This document shows, in pieces, positions 13,100 through 13,655 of a stretch of 13,655 nt of DNA. Origin of the DNA: an uncultured Bacilli bacterium (lineage in GTDB: Bacteria > Bacillota_I > Bacilli_A > RF39 > UBA660); the NCBI GenBank assembly GCA_934130265.1, contig CAKOYC010000014.1, positions 1 to 13,655 of the forward strand, read 5' to 3'. Position 1 is the first letter of the stretch, and every line of letters begins with the position of its first letter. The notes beneath the pieces were generated by a model. That model worked only from the letters and a program-made list of their open reading frames with translations. It was not told where the DNA came from and ran no database searches. The position numbers and the translations under genes are program-made.

Positions 13100-13655
13100 A
13101 TGGAATTAATTAGAATAAAAAATGTAACCAAACAATACAAAAATGGTGTAACAGCAATTTATGACTTATCTCTTTCAATAAAAAAAGGATCTTTTGTCTT
13201 TGTAATAGGTGGAAGTGGAAGCGGAAAGAGTACATTTATAAAGATGTTATATCGTGAAGAAAAACCAACAAAAGGAGAAATAATTGTTGGTGGACTTAAT
13301 GTTTTAAAACTTAGAAATAAAAAGGTATATAAACTAAGAAGAAAATTAGGAATAGTATTTCAAGATTACCGTTTATTACCTAAGTCTACTGTTTATGAAA
13401 ACGTTGCTTTTACTATGGAAGTTTTAGGAGCTAAACGTGATGAAATCAGAAAGAAAACACTAAAAGCAATAGAATTAGTTGGATTAAAACATAAGATTCA
13501 TAACTATCCAGACCAATTATCAGGTGGAGAACAACAACGTGTTGCTATAGCAAGGGCCATTGTAAATGAACCTAAACTTTTACTTTGTGATGAACCTACT
13601 GGTAACCTAGACCCTGATATGAGTATGGAAATTATGCAAGTACTAGAAGAAATTA
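13100..13655 (+). CDS. ftsE: cell division ATP-binding protein FtsE (3' end beyond window)
   Basis: 185 codons are visible and the frame is open to the window edge; FtsE is usually ~228 residues. Order of motifs: Walker A GGSGSGKST at 37-45 (Gly for the common Pro), Q-loop VFQDYRLLP with the 'FQDYRLL' hallmark of FtsE, signature LSGGEQQR and Walker B LLLCDEPTGNLDP. FtsE partners with membrane FtsX; the complex uses ATP hydrolysis to activate peptidoglycan hydrolases in the cell wall, at division or during elongation depending on species. ATG 13100 follows AAGGTGGG (13087-13094). prfB upstream of ftsE-ftsX is a familiar Firmicutes order, so ftsX should follow just outside the window. Here two YitT-like genes and a terminator separate it from prfB, and it has its own promoter. 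Confidence 0.94.
   Translation, partial: MELIRIKNVTKQYKNGVTAIYDLSLSIKKGSFVFVIGGSGSGKSTFIKMLYREEKPTKGEIIVGGLNVLKLRNKKVYKLRRKLGIVFQDYRLLPKSTVYENVAFTMEVLGAKRDEIRKKTLKAIELVGLKHKIHNYPDQLSGGEQQRVAIARAIVNEPKLLLCDEPTGNLDPDMSMEIMQVLEEI

Noticed and set aside
1..13655. CRISPR array, tRNA, rRNA or insertion-sequence transposase
   Set aside because: I found no evenly spaced short repeats with unique spacers, no cloverleaf with a CCA-type end, no rRNA segment and no transposase frame.

Overview
The window is AT-rich chromosomal DNA from a low-GC Gram-positive (Bacillota) bacterium. The evidence is the strong purine-rich ribosome binding sites, short U-tailed terminators, the prfB-to-ftsE neighbourhood, YitT-type membrane proteins and collagen-like and WxL-like surface proteins. 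The genetic code looks standard: TGA ends the membrane gene at 2759-3589, TGG is used for Trp, and an RF2 gene is present, which UGA=Trp Mollicutes lack. The exact lineage (Clostridia, Erysipelotrichia or the RF39-like gut Bacilli) cannot be fixed from sequence alone.

Layout. 1-638: 3' part of an ABC exporter ATPase. 639-1576: no intact gene, but a graveyard of three decayed genes: a SEC-C zinc-motif tail split by a +1 frameshift, an AbiEi-like regulator N-terminus with an early stop, and a KilA-N gene with no start codon, an in-frame TGA and a foreign 3' end. That 3' end is an imperfect ~63-bp copy of the Nudix-tail/membrane-gene-start junction at 2711-2772, so the HAD and Nudix genes are bracketed by direct repeats. 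1577-3589: HAD phosphatase-like gene, Nudix hydrolase and a YjdF/DUF2238-like membrane protein, all co-directional and tightly spaced, ended by a terminator.

3680-7639: a four-gene surface-protein cluster ending in a terminator: a collagen-like protein with three 36-37-residue spacer modules, a beta-helix protein with Ig-like and WxL-like C-terminal domains, and two small overlapping genes whose products share a C-terminal motif (LMDxxYPNIxIxxG). None has an obvious signal peptide, although every recognisable domain is of an extracellular type. This is the most interesting part of the window.

7640-10267: a GNAT acetyltransferase and two unrecognised genes, each apparently a single-gene unit with its own promoter candidate and terminator. 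10420-12989: prfB, expressed through a clear +1 programmed frameshift, overlapping a YitT-family gene that is followed directly by a second, shorter YitT-like gene; a strong terminator follows. 13100-13655: 5' part of ftsE with its own extended -10 promoter. All recognised genes lie on the + strand.
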